Below are positions 1-8,552 of a stretch of 64,000 nt of DNA, piece after piece. The notes under the pieces were generated by a model. The model did not search any database. It was given only the letters and a program-made list of their open reading frames with translations, and had not been told where the DNA came from. This stretch comes from Nibribacter koreensis. Its GTDB lineage: Bacteria > Bacteroidota > Bacteroidia > Cytophagales > Hymenobacteraceae. The stretch lies in assembly GCF_039541795.1 (NCBI RefSeq), contig NZ_BAABGX010000003.1, positions 372,001 through 436,000 of the forward strand. The letters run 5' to 3'. How positions within the stretch are numbered: position 1 is the first letter of the stretch; each line of letters begins with the position of its first letter. The position numbers and the translations under genes were made by a program.

Positions 1-438
1 TGTGGCGTCATGACCCACGGTACAGGCCAGATTCAGCAAGACATGTTTGCCCAAAAGGACATTAGTGGTAAGGATGGTGTTCTGGCAGATGATGCTTCCT
101 TCGCCTATCTGGTTGATTTGCATCGCTTCATTGATGACCGATGGGTGCACCAGCACCGGGAATAGCAAGAAGTTGTTGAAGAGCCTGTCAACTACCTTGG
201 CCTTTGCCTGACAATCACCAATAGCAATGACAGCGTGTAAGGGAACAGGGGTAGCATTGAGGTCATCCACGGTGCCTAAATAAGGAAAACGGAAGTCTTC
301 TGCCGGAGCGGCATCGTCGTAAAAGCCCAAGAAATTCCAGGTAGGGGTGTGTTGGTTAATCTGATGAATGAGCATCAAGACCTCGCGGCCCAGACCGCCG
401 GCCCCTACAATGACAATATCTTTTCCTGAGTTACTCAT
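1..438 (-). CDS. PglD/NeuD-like sugar O-/N-acetyltransferase, 3' end outside window
   Basis: Translation from the ATG at 438 begins MSNSGKDIVIVGAGGLGREV, the N-terminal nucleotide-binding-like PglD_N fold with a GxGGxGRE glycine loop. It continues into the start of a left-handed beta-helix (IGEGSIICQNTILTTNVLLG). The frame is open to base 1, so about 146 residues are visible and the C-terminus is missing. Known relatives acetylate UDP-amino sugars or sialic acid in surface glycan synthesis. The ATG overlaps the stop of the upstream sugar transferase as ATGA (435-438), so the two are translationally coupled. This supports a shared pathway. The exact sugar substrate cannot be told. Confidence 0.85.
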   Translation of the reverse strand, partial: MSNSGKDIVIVGAGGLGREVLMLIHQINQHTPTWNFLGFYDDAAPAEDFRFPYLGTVDDLNATPVPLHAVIAIGDCQAKAKVVDRLFNNFLLFPVLVHPSVINEAMQINQIGEGSIICQNTILTTNVLLGKHVLLNLACTVGHDAT

Positions 439-1052
439 GAAGCAGTATTAGAAGAACCGGTAAACCGTGGCATTGTGGCGGTGTTGGGTGCCGATATGCC
501 TTCGGGTTTGAAAACGTGTTTGAACGTACGCCATAGGATGTGCAGGTCAACTTTAAAAGAGACATGTTCCACGTACCACACGTCAAAAGTAAACTTTTCT
601 TCCCAGGTTAGCAGGTTACGGCCATTTACCTGCGCCCAGCCCGTAATGCCAGGTTTCACCGAGTGGCGACTGGCCTGCTCCCGTGTATATAATGGTAGAT
701 ACTCCATGAGCAAAGGCCGCGGTCCCACCAGACTCATATCTCCCTTGATCACATTCCACAATTGCGGTAACTCGTCCAGAGAGGTCTTTCTGATGAACCT
801 GCCTAAAGGTGTCAAGCGCTGTTCATCTGGTAACAACTCTCCATTTGCATCACGGCGCTGGGTCATGGTGGTGAACTTGTAGAATGTGAAGGCTTTGCCT
901 CGTAATCCTGGCCGTTGGTGCCTGAACAGGACCTTTCCATCAAACCCAAACCACAACGCCACGGCCACAGCTAACATCACCGGCCAGAGCAACAGAAGCG
1001 CGGTTCCGGCTAGCAGAAGGTCTAAAAAGCGTTTTCCGTGGGGAAGGTACAT
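435..1052 (-). CDS. Undecaprenyl-phosphate sugar phosphotransferase (PglC-like initiating transferase)
   Basis: A 205-residue bacterial sugar transferase. One N-terminal hydrophobic segment (residues about 10-35) precedes the catalytic domain with KFTTM (family KFRTM), TSLDELPQLWNVIKGDMSLV and GPRPL, then PGITGWAQVNGR. The family transfers a sugar-1-phosphate from a UDP-sugar to undecaprenyl phosphate at the inner membrane, the first step of O-antigen, capsule or glycoprotein glycan assembly. The size fits the short monotopic PglC type rather than the polytopic WbaP type. It overlaps the downstream PglD-like gene by 4 bases, which is the common pglC-pglD arrangement. The sugar specificity is not readable from sequence. 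Confidence 0.9.
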   Translation of the reverse strand: MYLPHGKRFLDLLLAGTALLLLWPVMLAVAVALWFGFDGKVLFRHQRPGLRGKAFTFYKFTTMTQRRDANGELLPDEQRLTPLGRFIRKTSLDELPQLWNVIKGDMSLVGPRPLLMEYLPLYTREQASRHSVKPGITGWAQVNGRNLLTWEEKFTFDVWYVEHVSFKVDLHILWRTFKHVFKPEGISAPNTATMPRFTGSSNTAS

Positions 1053-1080
1053 TGAAGTTGATGTTTTATTAATAAGGTCT

Positions 1081-1848
1081 TTAGGAGTTTAAAGAAACGG
1101 TTGACAAAAGTCTACACTTCGGGCATTGGAAATCATAAAACCGATGAAGCTGATTTGAAAGTTGCCATTTACCTCCGCAACTTGGACAAGAAGTAGAGTT
1201 TTCTTTCATCTTCGTCTTTCGGTAATGAAACAGGTAGTAATAAGTGGGGGTTTGGGTTAGTTCTTCTATTCTTCTACAAATATCAATACCTTGTTTTGAT
1301 AGGGGGGAGTTAAATTTCTGCATTTGATTAAGGGCCCATTGTTCACCTATCTCGCTGTTCATTTGCAGAGTGTCACAACTATTATAATTAGATTCCCAGC
1401 TTAAGATTGGGCCATAACCGTGGTCATAATAGCTTGGAAGTTTATAAAGAGGTACAGCGCAATTGCAATCTCCACAGGTGATGGGTGATTGTATGGTGAG
1501 GTAATTTGTGATTAAAATATAGAAGCTTGGTTTATCACAGCTACAAGCTCCTGTATAGCTCTCATAAGCCTTGCCTACAGTACTAAATTGTATTTGGGCC
1601 TCACAAAGCTCCTCGATTTTTTTGCTCTGCCTGTTTACATAAAAGTTGTTGTAAACCTGGCTCAAGGAATCTTTTTCGTGGGTAAATGGGTAACAAACTA
1701 TCTTCGTGCCATTTAAAAATTGGGATTCAAATTTCCCCTGAGTCTGTCCATTTTGACGGTAGTGCGCTAGAAGTAAACCGAACTCCTCTTCCATAGCTTC
1801 TATGTCATCTGCGGATTGTATGTGGATGGTTATTTCTTGAACGTACAT
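1081..1848 (-). CDS. Zinc-ribbon protein, DUF2310-like
   Basis: 255 residues, soluble, no signal peptide. Three cysteine groups stand out: C102/C104, C125-x2-C-x-C130, and a C-terminal ribbon C221-x2-C224 with C242-x2-C245 in a CPSCGG...CPKC pattern. The overall plan (N-terminal domain with HYRQNGQ, C-terminal zinc ribbon) resembles the DUF2310 family, described as possibly nucleic-acid-binding. That assignment is from memory of the family and is not certain. The gene is followed 28 bases later by the sugar transferase on the same strand but has no evident link to it. ATG at 1848 was chosen because no earlier in-frame start is close. Confidence 0.65.
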   Translation of the reverse strand: MYVQEITIHIQSADDIEAMEEEFGLLLAHYRQNGQTQGKFESQFLNGTKIVCYPFTHEKDSLSQVYNNFYVNRQSKKIEELCEAQIQFSTVGKAYESYTGACSCDKPSFYILITNYLTIQSPITCGDCNCAVPLYKLPSYYDHGYGPILSWESNYNSCDTLQMNSEIGEQWALNQMQKFNSPLSKQGIDICRRIEELTQTPTYYYLFHYRKTKMKENSTSCPSCGGKWQLSNQLHRFYDFQCPKCRLLSTVSLNS

Positions 1849-1891
1849 TCAAAAGTTGTTCTTATCATGAAAGGCAAGAAATCCTAACTTA

Positions 1892-1933
1892 CTCCATTTT
1901 TAGCCACTTTTCCTGAAAACAGGCCAAAAACGG
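1892..1933. repeat. Intergenic palindrome copy 1 (degenerate left arm)
   Basis: The right arm GAAAACAGGCCAAAAACGG is intact. The left arm (CCATTTTTAGCCACTTTTC) is altered. It lies in the divergent gap between the zinc-ribbon gene and ispE. Confidence 0.8.
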
Positions 1934-1999
1934 AAGTTACCAATTTCCCTTCTGTTTACTACATACTGAATCCTGATAACTGTTTAGTATTTTGCGGGC

Positions 2000-2812
2000 A
2001 TGATTCAGTTCCCGAACGCGAAGATAAACATTGGGTTGCAGTTGGTAGAGAAGCGGCCAGACGGTTTTCATAACCTGGTGTCCTGCTTTTACCCGGTTAA
2101 CTGGACCGATGCGCTGGAGATTCTACCTACCACTGGCGAGGCCGCGTTCACCCTCTCTGGGTTGGCAGTACCGGGAGCGCCTACCCAAAACCTTTGCTGG
2201 AAGGCGTATGAACTGCTTAAAAATGACTTTCAACTGCCGGCTATCCAAATGCATTTGCACAAGGTCATTCCCATGGGGGCCGGCTTGGGCGGTGGATCAG
2301 CCGATGCGGCCTTCACCCTCAAAATTCTGAATGACCTCTTCGCGCTGAATTTAACTCCGGAACACCTGGAGAACTACGCCCGGCAATTAGGAAGCGACTG
2401 CGCCTTCTTCGTGCAGAACAAACCAGTGCTGGCTGTAGAGAAAGGTGACGTGTTTGAACCGCTAACGGTAGATTTGAAAGGCTGGCATATTGTATTGGTG
2501 TATCCCAACTTTGGCATCAGCACCGCCGAAGCCTATGCCGGCGTTTTGCCCCAATTACCAGAAAAAAGCCTGAAAACGCTCTTGACGCAAGCCCTAAACA
2601 CTTTTAAAGATGCTGTGGTCAATGACTTTGAGGCCAGCCTCTTTCCCAAATATCCTGTCTTGGCAGAAATAAAAGAACAGCTTTATAGCTTAGGAGCAGA
2701 GTATGCGTCCATGTCAGGTTCAGGATCTACCATGTACGGCCTGTTCAAAGAAGCGCCTGTGCAACCACTACCGTTCCCTAAGGACTACTCAGTTTGGCAG
2801 GGCGTCTTGTAA
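2000..2812 (+). CDS. ispE: 4-diphosphocytidyl-2-C-methyl-D-erythritol kinase
   Basis: 270-residue GHMP kinase of the non-mevalonate isoprenoid pathway. It phosphorylates CDP-methylerythritol at the 2-hydroxyl with ATP. Visible motifs are the N-terminal PNAKINIGLQL, the ATP-binding PMGAGLGGGSADAA (residues 91-104), LGSDCAFFV, and the C-terminal SMSGSGSTMYG loop. Length is normal for Bacteroidota, slightly shorter than the E. coli enzyme. A TATTTTG box ends about five bases before the ATG, so the mRNA may have a very short or no leader. The next gene starts 25 bases downstream and could be co-transcribed. Confidence 0.96.
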   Translation: MIQFPNAKINIGLQLVEKRPDGFHNLVSCFYPVNWTDALEILPTTGEAAFTLSGLAVPGAPTQNLCWKAYELLKNDFQLPAIQMHLHKVIPMGAGLGGGSADAAFTLKILNDLFALNLTPEHLENYARQLGSDCAFFVQNKPVLAVEKGDVFEPLTVDLKGWHIVLVYPNFGISTAEAYAGVLPQLPEKSLKTLLTQALNTFKDAVVNDFEASLFPKYPVLAEIKEQLYSLGAEYASMSGSGSTMYGLFKEAPVQPLPFPKDYSVWQGVL

Positions 2813-2837
2813 ATCTTAATACACATTACAATTCCAA

Positions 2838-3233
2838 ATGGCCAGCAGGACGCTTCATGTTTTCTTAACCTATTTCATCGCGTTGGTTTGGCTAGCGAAT
2901 GGTCTTATATGTAAAGTACTTAACTTGGTTAACCGGCATGAGCAGATTGTGGGCAGGATTTTAGGGACTGAAGTTGCCCGGCCTTTCACCATCCTCATTG
3001 GGCTATCTGAAATTGGAATGGCAGTCTGGATAGTGAGCAGGATAAAAACGCGCCTGAATGCTTTAGCACAGATAACGATTGTGGCCACCATGAACATCTT
3101 GGAGTTCTTCCTGGTGCCTGACTTACTCCTCTGGGGCAGGCTCAATTCATTTTTTGCGCTCCTCTTTATTCTGATAGTCTATTACAATGAATTTATCTTG
3201 AACAGGCACCTGTACTTGCACCAAAAGGCTTAA
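2838..3233 (+). CDS. DoxX-like membrane protein
   Basis: 131 residues with four predicted hydrophobic segments (about 8-25, 50-68, 75-95, 103-122), matching the small DoxX-like family (DoxX_3 type). The function of this subgroup is not established. One base separates its TAA from the ATG of the DUF2071 gene, and the next two genes also overlap, so genes from 2838 to 5100 look like one transcription unit. This DoxX-like/DUF2071/methyltransferase neighbourhood suggests a shared membrane-associated process that I cannot name. Confidence 0.75.
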   Translation: MASRTLHVFLTYFIALVWLANGLICKVLNLVNRHEQIVGRILGTEVARPFTILIGLSEIGMAVWIVSRIKTRLNALAQITIVATMNILEFFLVPDLLLWGRLNSFFALLFILIVYYNEFILNRHLYLHQKA

Positions 3234-3234
3234 T

Positions 3235-3975
3235 ATGCTCTCGTTCCTGAAGAATCATCCTTTCGCGGTAGAGGCATATTTTGATAGTTCATTGGTGCTC
3301 ACGTTTGCGGTACCTAAAGAGCAACTGCAACCGCTCATTCCTGAATGTCTGCAATTAGATACATTTGAGGATAAATGGGCGTTTGTAGCGGTGGCATTGG
3401 TGCAGACAAAGGGCCTCAGGCCGAAGGGATTTCCGGCTTTTTTGGGCAATGATTTTTTCCTGATCGGCTACAGGATATTTGTAAGGTACACTACCAACGC
3501 AGGTAAGCGCTTACGGGGGCTTTATATCCTCAAGTCTGAAACAGATAAAAAGAAGATGGAGCTGGTAGGCAATCTCTTCACGCACTACAAGTATACCACC
3601 ACAGATATCAGCCAAACAGAACTAGGCGGGGCGAAAGATATTTGTTCCAAGCAGTCAGACTTTAAGATTACATTAGACACCAAAGAAGAGGTCGTTCAAC
3701 TGCCCAAGGATTCTCCGTTCACAGATTGGAAAGAAGCCAGGCGTTTTGCGGGTCCATTGCCATTCACGTTTACCTATAATCCAGAAACCAAAGAGGTCCT
3801 CATAGTGGAAGGCGTCAGGCAGCATTGGACTCCTACTCCTGTCAGGGTATTAAAATATCACGTTTCCTTTCTTAAAGCGCTATCTCTCCACAAGCCAGTC
3901 TTGGCAAATGCTTTTGTCATACGGGACGTGCCGTATTTCTGGAAGAAAGGCAAAAAGGAGGTATGGACGCCATGA
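3235..3975 (+). CDS. DUF2071 (YqjF-like) protein, acetoacetate-decarboxylase-like fold
   Basis: 246 residues. The N-terminal AVPKEQLQPLIPECLQLD and the following WAFVAVALVQ and GYRIFVRY are typical of DUF2071/YqjF proteins, which share the acetoacetate decarboxylase-like fold but have no agreed reaction. No signal peptide. The final 13 bases overlap the next gene (3963-3975), implying coupled translation. The C-terminal part (residues about 170-240) keeps a conserved-looking PLPFTFTYNPETKEVLIVEG stretch. Assignment is at family level only. Confidence 0.75.
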   Translation: MLSFLKNHPFAVEAYFDSSLVLTFAVPKEQLQPLIPECLQLDTFEDKWAFVAVALVQTKGLRPKGFPAFLGNDFFLIGYRIFVRYTTNAGKRLRGLYILKSETDKKKMELVGNLFTHYKYTTTDISQTELGGAKDICSKQSDFKITLDTKEEVVQLPKDSPFTDWKEARRFAGPLPFTFTYNPETKEVLIVEGVRQHWTPTPVRVLKYHVSFLKALSLHKPVLANAFVIRDVPYFWKKGKKEVWTP

Positions 3976-4721
3976 GAAAGCCCTTTCAAGGAGTCCTCAA
4001 TATTATAAGGTTCAACTGGCATTTCTATGTAATTGCGCTGTTCTTAGTACTTGCCTTAATACTAGTAGCCTTTACCTTTTTACTACCGCTAAAGCAATAT
4101 ATTCTGCTTCTAGCCACCCTGATAGTAGGTAGTATGGCTGTCTCCTTGATTGTGTCATGGTATGTGTATGATGTGTCTAATCTCTACCAATTGCAGTGGA
4201 TAGATGATATTCATAACCACCAACGTATTCTGAATATCAATGCCGGCTTTGATGAAACAAGCCATTTGCTGAAGAAGAAATTTCCAGCTGCAGACATTCT
4301 CTCTTATGACTTTTACGATCCTGTAAAGCATACAGAAGTTTCTATCAAGCGGGCTAGAAAAGCTTATCCTGCTTTTGCAGGGACTATTCAAGGTAATACT
4401 CATCACCTAGAGTTACCGGATAATTCAATGGACAAGATTTTTGTGACTTTGGCGGCGCATGAGGTGCGCAATGAACTAGAAAGAGGTGTGTTCTTTAGAG
4501 AATTAGAAAGGGTAGTAAAACCAACTGGACAAATCTATATTACTGAACATCTCAGAGATGTGCCCAACTTCTTGGCCTACAACATAGGCTTCTTTCATTT
4601 TTATTCCAAAAGCACATGGCTTAAGACTTTCCAACAGGGAAACTTGACAGTGCATCTAGAAAAGAAAATCACACCTTTTATCTCCACTTTCATCCTCGTC
4701 AAAAATGGAAGTTCATCTTAG
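3963..4721 (+). CDS. Membrane-anchored class I methyltransferase-like protein
   Basis: 252 residues. Two hydrophobic helices (about 20-42 and 45-68) are followed by a Rossmann-like domain: ILNINAGFDET replaces the usual glycine-rich motif I, then LSYDFYD (motif II acidic position), LELPDNSMDKIFVTLAAHEVRN (the post-ubiE pattern of type 11 methyltransferases) and a VVKPTGQIYITEHLRD motif. The SAM loop is atypical, so substrate and activity are uncertain. It overlaps both neighbours (13 bases upstream, 17 bases downstream). The membrane anchor suggests a lipid or quinone-like substrate, which is inference only. Confidence 0.75.
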   Translation: MDAMRKPFQGVLNIIRFNWHFYVIALFLVLALILVAFTFLLPLKQYILLLATLIVGSMAVSLIVSWYVYDVSNLYQLQWIDDIHNHQRILNINAGFDETSHLLKKKFPAADILSYDFYDPVKHTEVSIKRARKAYPAFAGTIQGNTHHLELPDNSMDKIFVTLAAHEVRNELERGVFFRELERVVKPTGQIYITEHLRDVPNFLAYNIGFFHFYSKSTWLKTFQQGNLTVHLEKKITPFISTFILVKNGSSS

Positions 4722-5100
4722 GCTTATTGGGGGCGTTTCTATAGTCTTGGCTTTGGCCCACCTTGTCTTTCCAAGGTATTTCAATTGGTCTGAGGATCTG
4801 AAACCCCTGAGTTTGATTAACCGCCAAATGATGACGGTGCATACTTTCTTTATTGCGCTAGCGGTATTTCTGGTGGGCCTTCTCTGCATCACTTCCGCTC
4901 AGGAACTAACCCAGACTACTTTAGGAAAGCGGCTTTGTTTAGGTTTAGGCGTCTTCTGGATGATCAGATTGTTTATACAGTTCTTCGGTTACTCGTCTGA
5001 GCTCTGGAAAGGAAAGAAGTTTGAGACCAGTGTCCATGTGTTATTCTCTCTTCTCTGGACCTATTTCAGTTACGTATTCTTCAGTACGTATCTGAGTTGA
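4705..5100 (+). CDS. Four-helix membrane protein of unknown function
   Basis: 131 residues with hydrophobic segments at about 5-22, 44-63, 78-95 and 108-128. I do not recognise a characterised family. The ATG at 4705 lies inside the end of the methyltransferase gene, making it the last gene of the overlapping cluster that starts at 2838. It converges on the EamA gene with only about 20 bases between the stops and no clear terminator hairpin in that gap. Confidence 0.7.
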   Translation: MEVHLRLIGGVSIVLALAHLVFPRYFNWSEDLKPLSLINRQMMTVHTFFIALAVFLVGLLCITSAQELTQTTLGKRLCLGLGVFWMIRLFIQFFGYSSELWKGKKFETSVHVLFSLLWTYFSYVFFSTYLS

Positions 5101-5120
5101 TCATCATTAGTAGTTTATTC

Positions 5121-6044
5121 TCAATTTGGCAGGGCGTCCTTTAAGAGACGCTGGCGTCGGGCAATCAATGATTCTAGAATAGGGTGCAAAAACACGCTGA
5201 ACAGGATAATAGCCGCGCCATAATAGAATCCCGCCGACATCTGTTCGCCTTCCTTAAAGATAAACCACGCCAACAGAATACCATAGACCGGCTCCAGGTT
5301 CACGGTTAGGTTCATGGTGTAGGCAGAGAATTTGTGCATGAGGCGCACGGCGGCGGTGTAGGCATAGACGGTACATACTAGAGCCAATATTCCCACCCAT
5401 AAAAAGTCCCACATACTGGCCTCTAGTTGCAAGGTGCCAGAATCTGTCATGTAGTTGCGGTAGAAGGGCAGGAAGAGGGTGGTGGCCAGCCAGGCTCCCG
5501 CCATCTCATAGCAGGTGATGGTAGTGGCCGCGTGTTGTTTGGTAAGCTTGCTGTTGATGATGGTGAAGCAGGAAGCTAGAAACGCTGAGCCCACCGCCAT
5601 GGCAATGCCCACCGCATGGTCAAACTCGAACCGGAAGATGACATAGAGCCCCACGATGATTAGCAGGGCCAAGGCCACCTCATGGGCTTTTATTTTCTTG
5701 TTGGTGAAGATGGGTTCCAGAATAGACGTCCAGAGGCTGGCCGTCGCCATGCCGGCCAAGCAGATGGAAACAGAGGCCACCCGCGCAGACGCGAAGAACA
5801 GAATCCAGTGCGCCGCAATCATAAAGCCCACGCCCAAAATCTTGACAATATTTCGCTTGCCAATCTTGAATGACTCACCGCGCAGTTTAATCACCACAGC
5901 CAATGCCACTGCCGCCAGAATGGTGCGGTAAAATACCAACTCCACCGCTGGGATAGAAATGAGCTTGCCTAGAATTGCCGTGAACCCCCAAAGCAGGATG
6001 ATGAAGTGCAGTTCTAAATAGTCTTTAAACAGGGGCTTTTGCAC
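5121..6044 (-). CDS. EamA-family (DMT superfamily) transporter
   Basis: 307 residues with ten hydrophobic helices arranged as two EamA halves (about 10-145 and 155-290). Features include LLWGFTAILGKL near the N-terminus and LEPVYGILLAWFIFKE in the second half, the typical EamA signature. Family members export amino acids, sugars or metabolites across the inner membrane; the substrate cannot be inferred. The start is a GTG at 6044. It follows the LptF/LptG gene with a 93-base gap containing one palindrome copy. Confidence 0.9.
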   Translation of the reverse strand: MQKPLFKDYLELHFIILLWGFTAILGKLISIPAVELVFYRTILAAVALAVVIKLRGESFKIGKRNIVKILGVGFMIAAHWILFFASARVASVSICLAGMATASLWTSILEPIFTNKKIKAHEVALALLIIVGLYVIFRFEFDHAVGIAMAVGSAFLASCFTIINSKLTKQHAATTITCYEMAGAWLATTLFLPFYRNYMTDSGTLQLEASMWDFLWVGILALVCTVYAYTAAVRLMHKFSAYTMNLTVNLEPVYGILLAWFIFKEGEQMSAGFYYGAAIILFSVFLHPILESLIARRQRLLKDALPN

Positions 6045-6092
6045 GAGAGTCTAATGAGGGCTTTAATGGTAGGATATTGAATAGGGGAATTG

Positions 6093-6132
6093 CCGTTTTC
6101 TGCCTGTTTTCTGGAAAACAGGCAGAAAACGG
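6093..6132. repeat. Intergenic palindrome copy 2, with compensatory stem changes
   Basis: Both arms carry the variant CCGTTTTCTGCCTGTTTTC and its complement in place of the usual TTTTTGGCC. The stem therefore stays perfectly paired despite two substitutions on each side. Confidence 0.92.
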
Positions 6133-6137
6133 TTTTT

Positions 6138-7214
6138 TTAGCGTGGTACCGTTTTATAGAGCACCACGCCGATGACCGAGAAGACAGCCAACGGAATCCA
6201 GGCGGCCAGCATTGGGTGAATGCCACCTACCTGGGCCAGGCTTCGGGACATCATCACGAAGATGATAAAGATAAAGGCCAGGATAAACCCAAGGGCAATC
6301 TGAAAACCAACTCCGCCGCGCACTTTTCTGGAGCTTAGGATCACGCCAATGATGGTGAGCACCGTGATGGCGAAGGGGTAGCTGTAACGTTCATATTTTT
6401 CGGTCATGAACTCGGCAATGTCCGTAGAGCCGCGCATTTGTTTCTCCTTGATCACGTCATTTAACTCTGCCATGGTGAGCGTCTCTCGCATGCGGTACGT
6501 GCTGGCAAAGTCTTTAGGCAGCAGGTTGAGCGTGGTGTCAACGGGCCCGCCTGTGGTGACGGTTTCTTTGTCACCGTTAAAGATTCTAAGCGTGTAGGCG
6601 TCTATGTGCCACTTCTGCTTCGTGCTGTCCCATCTAATGGATTCGGCAGAAAGCTTGCGCACCAATTCCTGCTTTTTGATGGTTTCCAGCGTGAATTTGT
6701 AGCCTACGTTGGCGTGGTTGTTAAAACTCTCTAAATACGCAAACGTCTCAGGCCCAATCCTGAAATGTACGTTTCTGCCTTCATAGGTATAAGGGTTCTT
6801 AACGTATTTGATCTCAAAGGCCACGCGGGTTTTGTTGGCGTTGGGAATCACATACGAAGAGAAGAAGAAGATGAAAATACCAATGATCACCGACCCAATG
6901 ATGTACGGCACCAGCATGCGCTTAAAGGAAACCCCGCTGCTCAAGATGGCCACAATCTCTGTGTGTGAAGCCAGTTTAGCCGTCACAAACACGGTAGCAA
7001 TGAACACCGTGATGGGGCTCAGCATGTTGATGTAATGCGGAATCATGTTGACGTAGTAATCAAAGATGACGGTCTTGGCAGAAAGATTATTCTGGATGAA
7101 GTCATCGTTCTTCTCCACAAAATCAATCACGCAGATCACCGCAATCAATATGATCACCACAAACACAAACGTGGTCAGGAACTTCTTGAGAATGTAATTA
7201 TCTAATAGCTTCAA
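6138..7214 (-). CDS. LptF/LptG-family permease (YjgP/YjgQ)
   Basis: 358 residues. The protein starts KLLDNYILKKFLTTF with a first transmembrane helix, two more N-terminal helices, a large periplasmic beta-jellyroll (about 125-265) and three C-terminal helices ending near LYKTVPR. This is the architecture of the inner-membrane permeases of the LptB2FG lipopolysaccharide exporter. Bacteroidota often carry separate copies called LptF or LptG; which one this is cannot be decided. The start codon is TTG at 7214, chosen because it aligns with the usual N-terminus. The tgt gene lies upstream on the same strand with a 135-base gap. Confidence 0.9.
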   Translation of the reverse strand: MKLLDNYILKKFLTTFVFVVIILIAVICVIDFVEKNDDFIQNNLSAKTVIFDYYVNMIPHYINMLSPITVFIATVFVTAKLASHTEIVAILSSGVSFKRMLVPYIIGSVIIGIFIFFFSSYVIPNANKTRVAFEIKYVKNPYTYEGRNVHFRIGPETFAYLESFNNHANVGYKFTLETIKKQELVRKLSAESIRWDSTKQKWHIDAYTLRIFNGDKETVTTGGPVDTTLNLLPKDFASTYRMRETLTMAELNDVIKEKQMRGSTDIAEFMTEKYERYSYPFAITVLTIIGVILSSRKVRGGVGFQIALGFILAFIFIIFVMMSRSLAQVGGIHPMLAAWIPLAVFSVIGVVLYKTVPR

Positions 7215-7222
7215 CTTTGCAG

Positions 7223-7332
7223 AGTTAAAAGTTAAAAGTTATGAGTTTAAAGTTTGTGGTATAAGAAACATAAGCTTCATTTTTTCTAACCATAAAAGCA
7301 TGATTCCGTTTTGGCACTCATAACTTTTAACT
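7223..7332. repeat. 17-bp perfect inverted repeat in the tgt-lptG gap
   Basis: AGTTAAAAGTTATGAGT at 7223-7239 recurs as its exact complement at 7316-7332. The arms are 76 bases apart in an AT-rich spacer. It may be a remnant of an inverted-repeat element. No promoter or terminator function is evident. Confidence 0.75.
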
Positions 7333-7349
7333 CTAAACTCTTAACTGGC

Positions 7350-8480
7350 TTACAGCCTCGTCATTAATTTCTTCACCATCACATCTTTCCAAGAGGCGAA
7401 GGTGCCGGCAATGATCTGTTCGCGTGCCTGACCTACCAACCACAGGTAGAAGGTGAGGTTGTGCACGCTGGCAATCTGGGCGCCCAGCATCTCGGTGGCA
7501 TGCATCAAATGGCGCAAATACGCTTTGCTATAGAACGTACTTACGTAGCCGCCCAACTCAGCGTCAATGGGCGAGAAATCTTCTTTCCAGCGCTCGTTCC
7601 TGATGTTGATGATGCCCTGCGTGGTGAACAGCATGCCGTTTCTAGCGTTACGGGTTGGTAACACGCAGTCAAACATGTCCACGCCCAGCGCAATGTTCTC
7701 CAGAATGTTGGCCGGAGTTCCCACGCCCATGAGGTAACGTGGTTTGTCAGCGGGCAGTATGTCGCAGACCAGTTCGGTCATCTCATACATCATCTCTGCG
7801 GGCTCGCCCACAGACAGGCCGCCAATGGCGTTGCCCGGACGGTTCTTGCTGGCTATCATCTCCGCAGACTGTATACGCAAGTCTTTGTAAGTGCTTCCCT
7901 GTACAATGGGGAAGAGGGTCTGCTCATAGCCGTATTTGGGCTCTATGCTGTCAAAACGGTCAATGCAACGCTGCAACCAGCGGTGCGTGCGGTCCATGGA
8001 GTTTTTGGCGTAGTGGTAGTCACACGGGTAGGGAGTGCACTCGTCAAAGGCCATGATGATGTCGGCGCCAATGGTGCGCTGCGTGTCCATCACGTTCTCT
8101 GGCGTGAACAGGTGGCTGGAGCCGTCAATGTGGCTTCTGAATTTAACGCCGTCCTCAATGATCTTGCGCGTGCCTGACAAAGAGAACACTTGGTACCCGC
8201 CGCTGTCAGTGAGGATGGGTCTGTCCCAGCCGTTGAATTTATGCAGGCCACCGGCTTTTTCCAGCACGTTCAGGCCCGGTCTCAAATACAGGTGGTAGGT
8301 GTTGCCCAGAATAATCTGCGCCTTTACGTCTTCCTTGAGTTCGCGCTGGTGCACGGCTTTAACGGTGCCGGCAGTGCCCACCGGCATGAAAATGGGCGTT
8401 TGTATGGTGCCATGCGCCGTGGTGAGTTCACCGGCACGGGCTTTGGAAGCAGGGTCTTTCGCTACTAAATCAAAGGTCAT
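7350..8480 (-). CDS. tgt: tRNA-guanine transglycosylase (queuine tRNA-ribosyltransferase)
   Basis: 376 residues from the ATG at 8480 (a TTG six bases earlier is possible). It exchanges G34 of GUN-anticodon tRNAs for preQ1 in the queuosine pathway. The catalytic elements are present: TDSGGYQVFSL around residue 91 with the general-base Asp, the substrate-binding GGLSVGEP near 220, and the nucleophile in GVDMFDCVLPTRNARNG near 266. The zinc-binding C-x-C-x2-C motif expected after SPID in proteobacterial enzymes is replaced here by SPIDAELGGYVSTFYS. The leader contains two mutually exclusive hairpins. Confidence 0.95.
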   Translation of the reverse strand: MTFDLVAKDPASKARAGELTTAHGTIQTPIFMPVGTAGTVKAVHQRELKEDVKAQIILGNTYHLYLRPGLNVLEKAGGLHKFNGWDRPILTDSGGYQVFSLSGTRKIIEDGVKFRSHIDGSSHLFTPENVMDTQRTIGADIIMAFDECTPYPCDYHYAKNSMDRTHRWLQRCIDRFDSIEPKYGYEQTLFPIVQGSTYKDLRIQSAEMIASKNRPGNAIGGLSVGEPAEMMYEMTELVCDILPADKPRYLMGVGTPANILENIALGVDMFDCVLPTRNARNGMLFTTQGIINIRNERWKEDFSPIDAELGGYVSTFYSKAYLRHLMHATEMLGAQIASVHNLTFYLWLVGQAREQIIAGTFASWKDVMVKKLMTRL

Positions 8481-8506
8481 GGACAAGGGGTAAAGTGCTG
8501 GAGAAA

Positions 8507-8552
8507 AGCCAGATGCTTTTCTGGCTGGTTGCTAAAAATTCAGCAATCAGCC
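8507..8552 (-). promoter_or_regulatory. Alternative hairpins in the tgt leader
   Basis: Read on the minus strand, a stem between 8552-8542 and 8533-8523 (GGCTGATTGCT against AGCAACCAGCC, one wobble) comes first. A second stem 8526-8521/8512-8507 (AGCCAG/CTGGCT) followed by TTTTCT comes next. They share bases 8523-8526, so only one can form. This is an attenuator-like layout; function is inferred. Confidence 0.4.
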
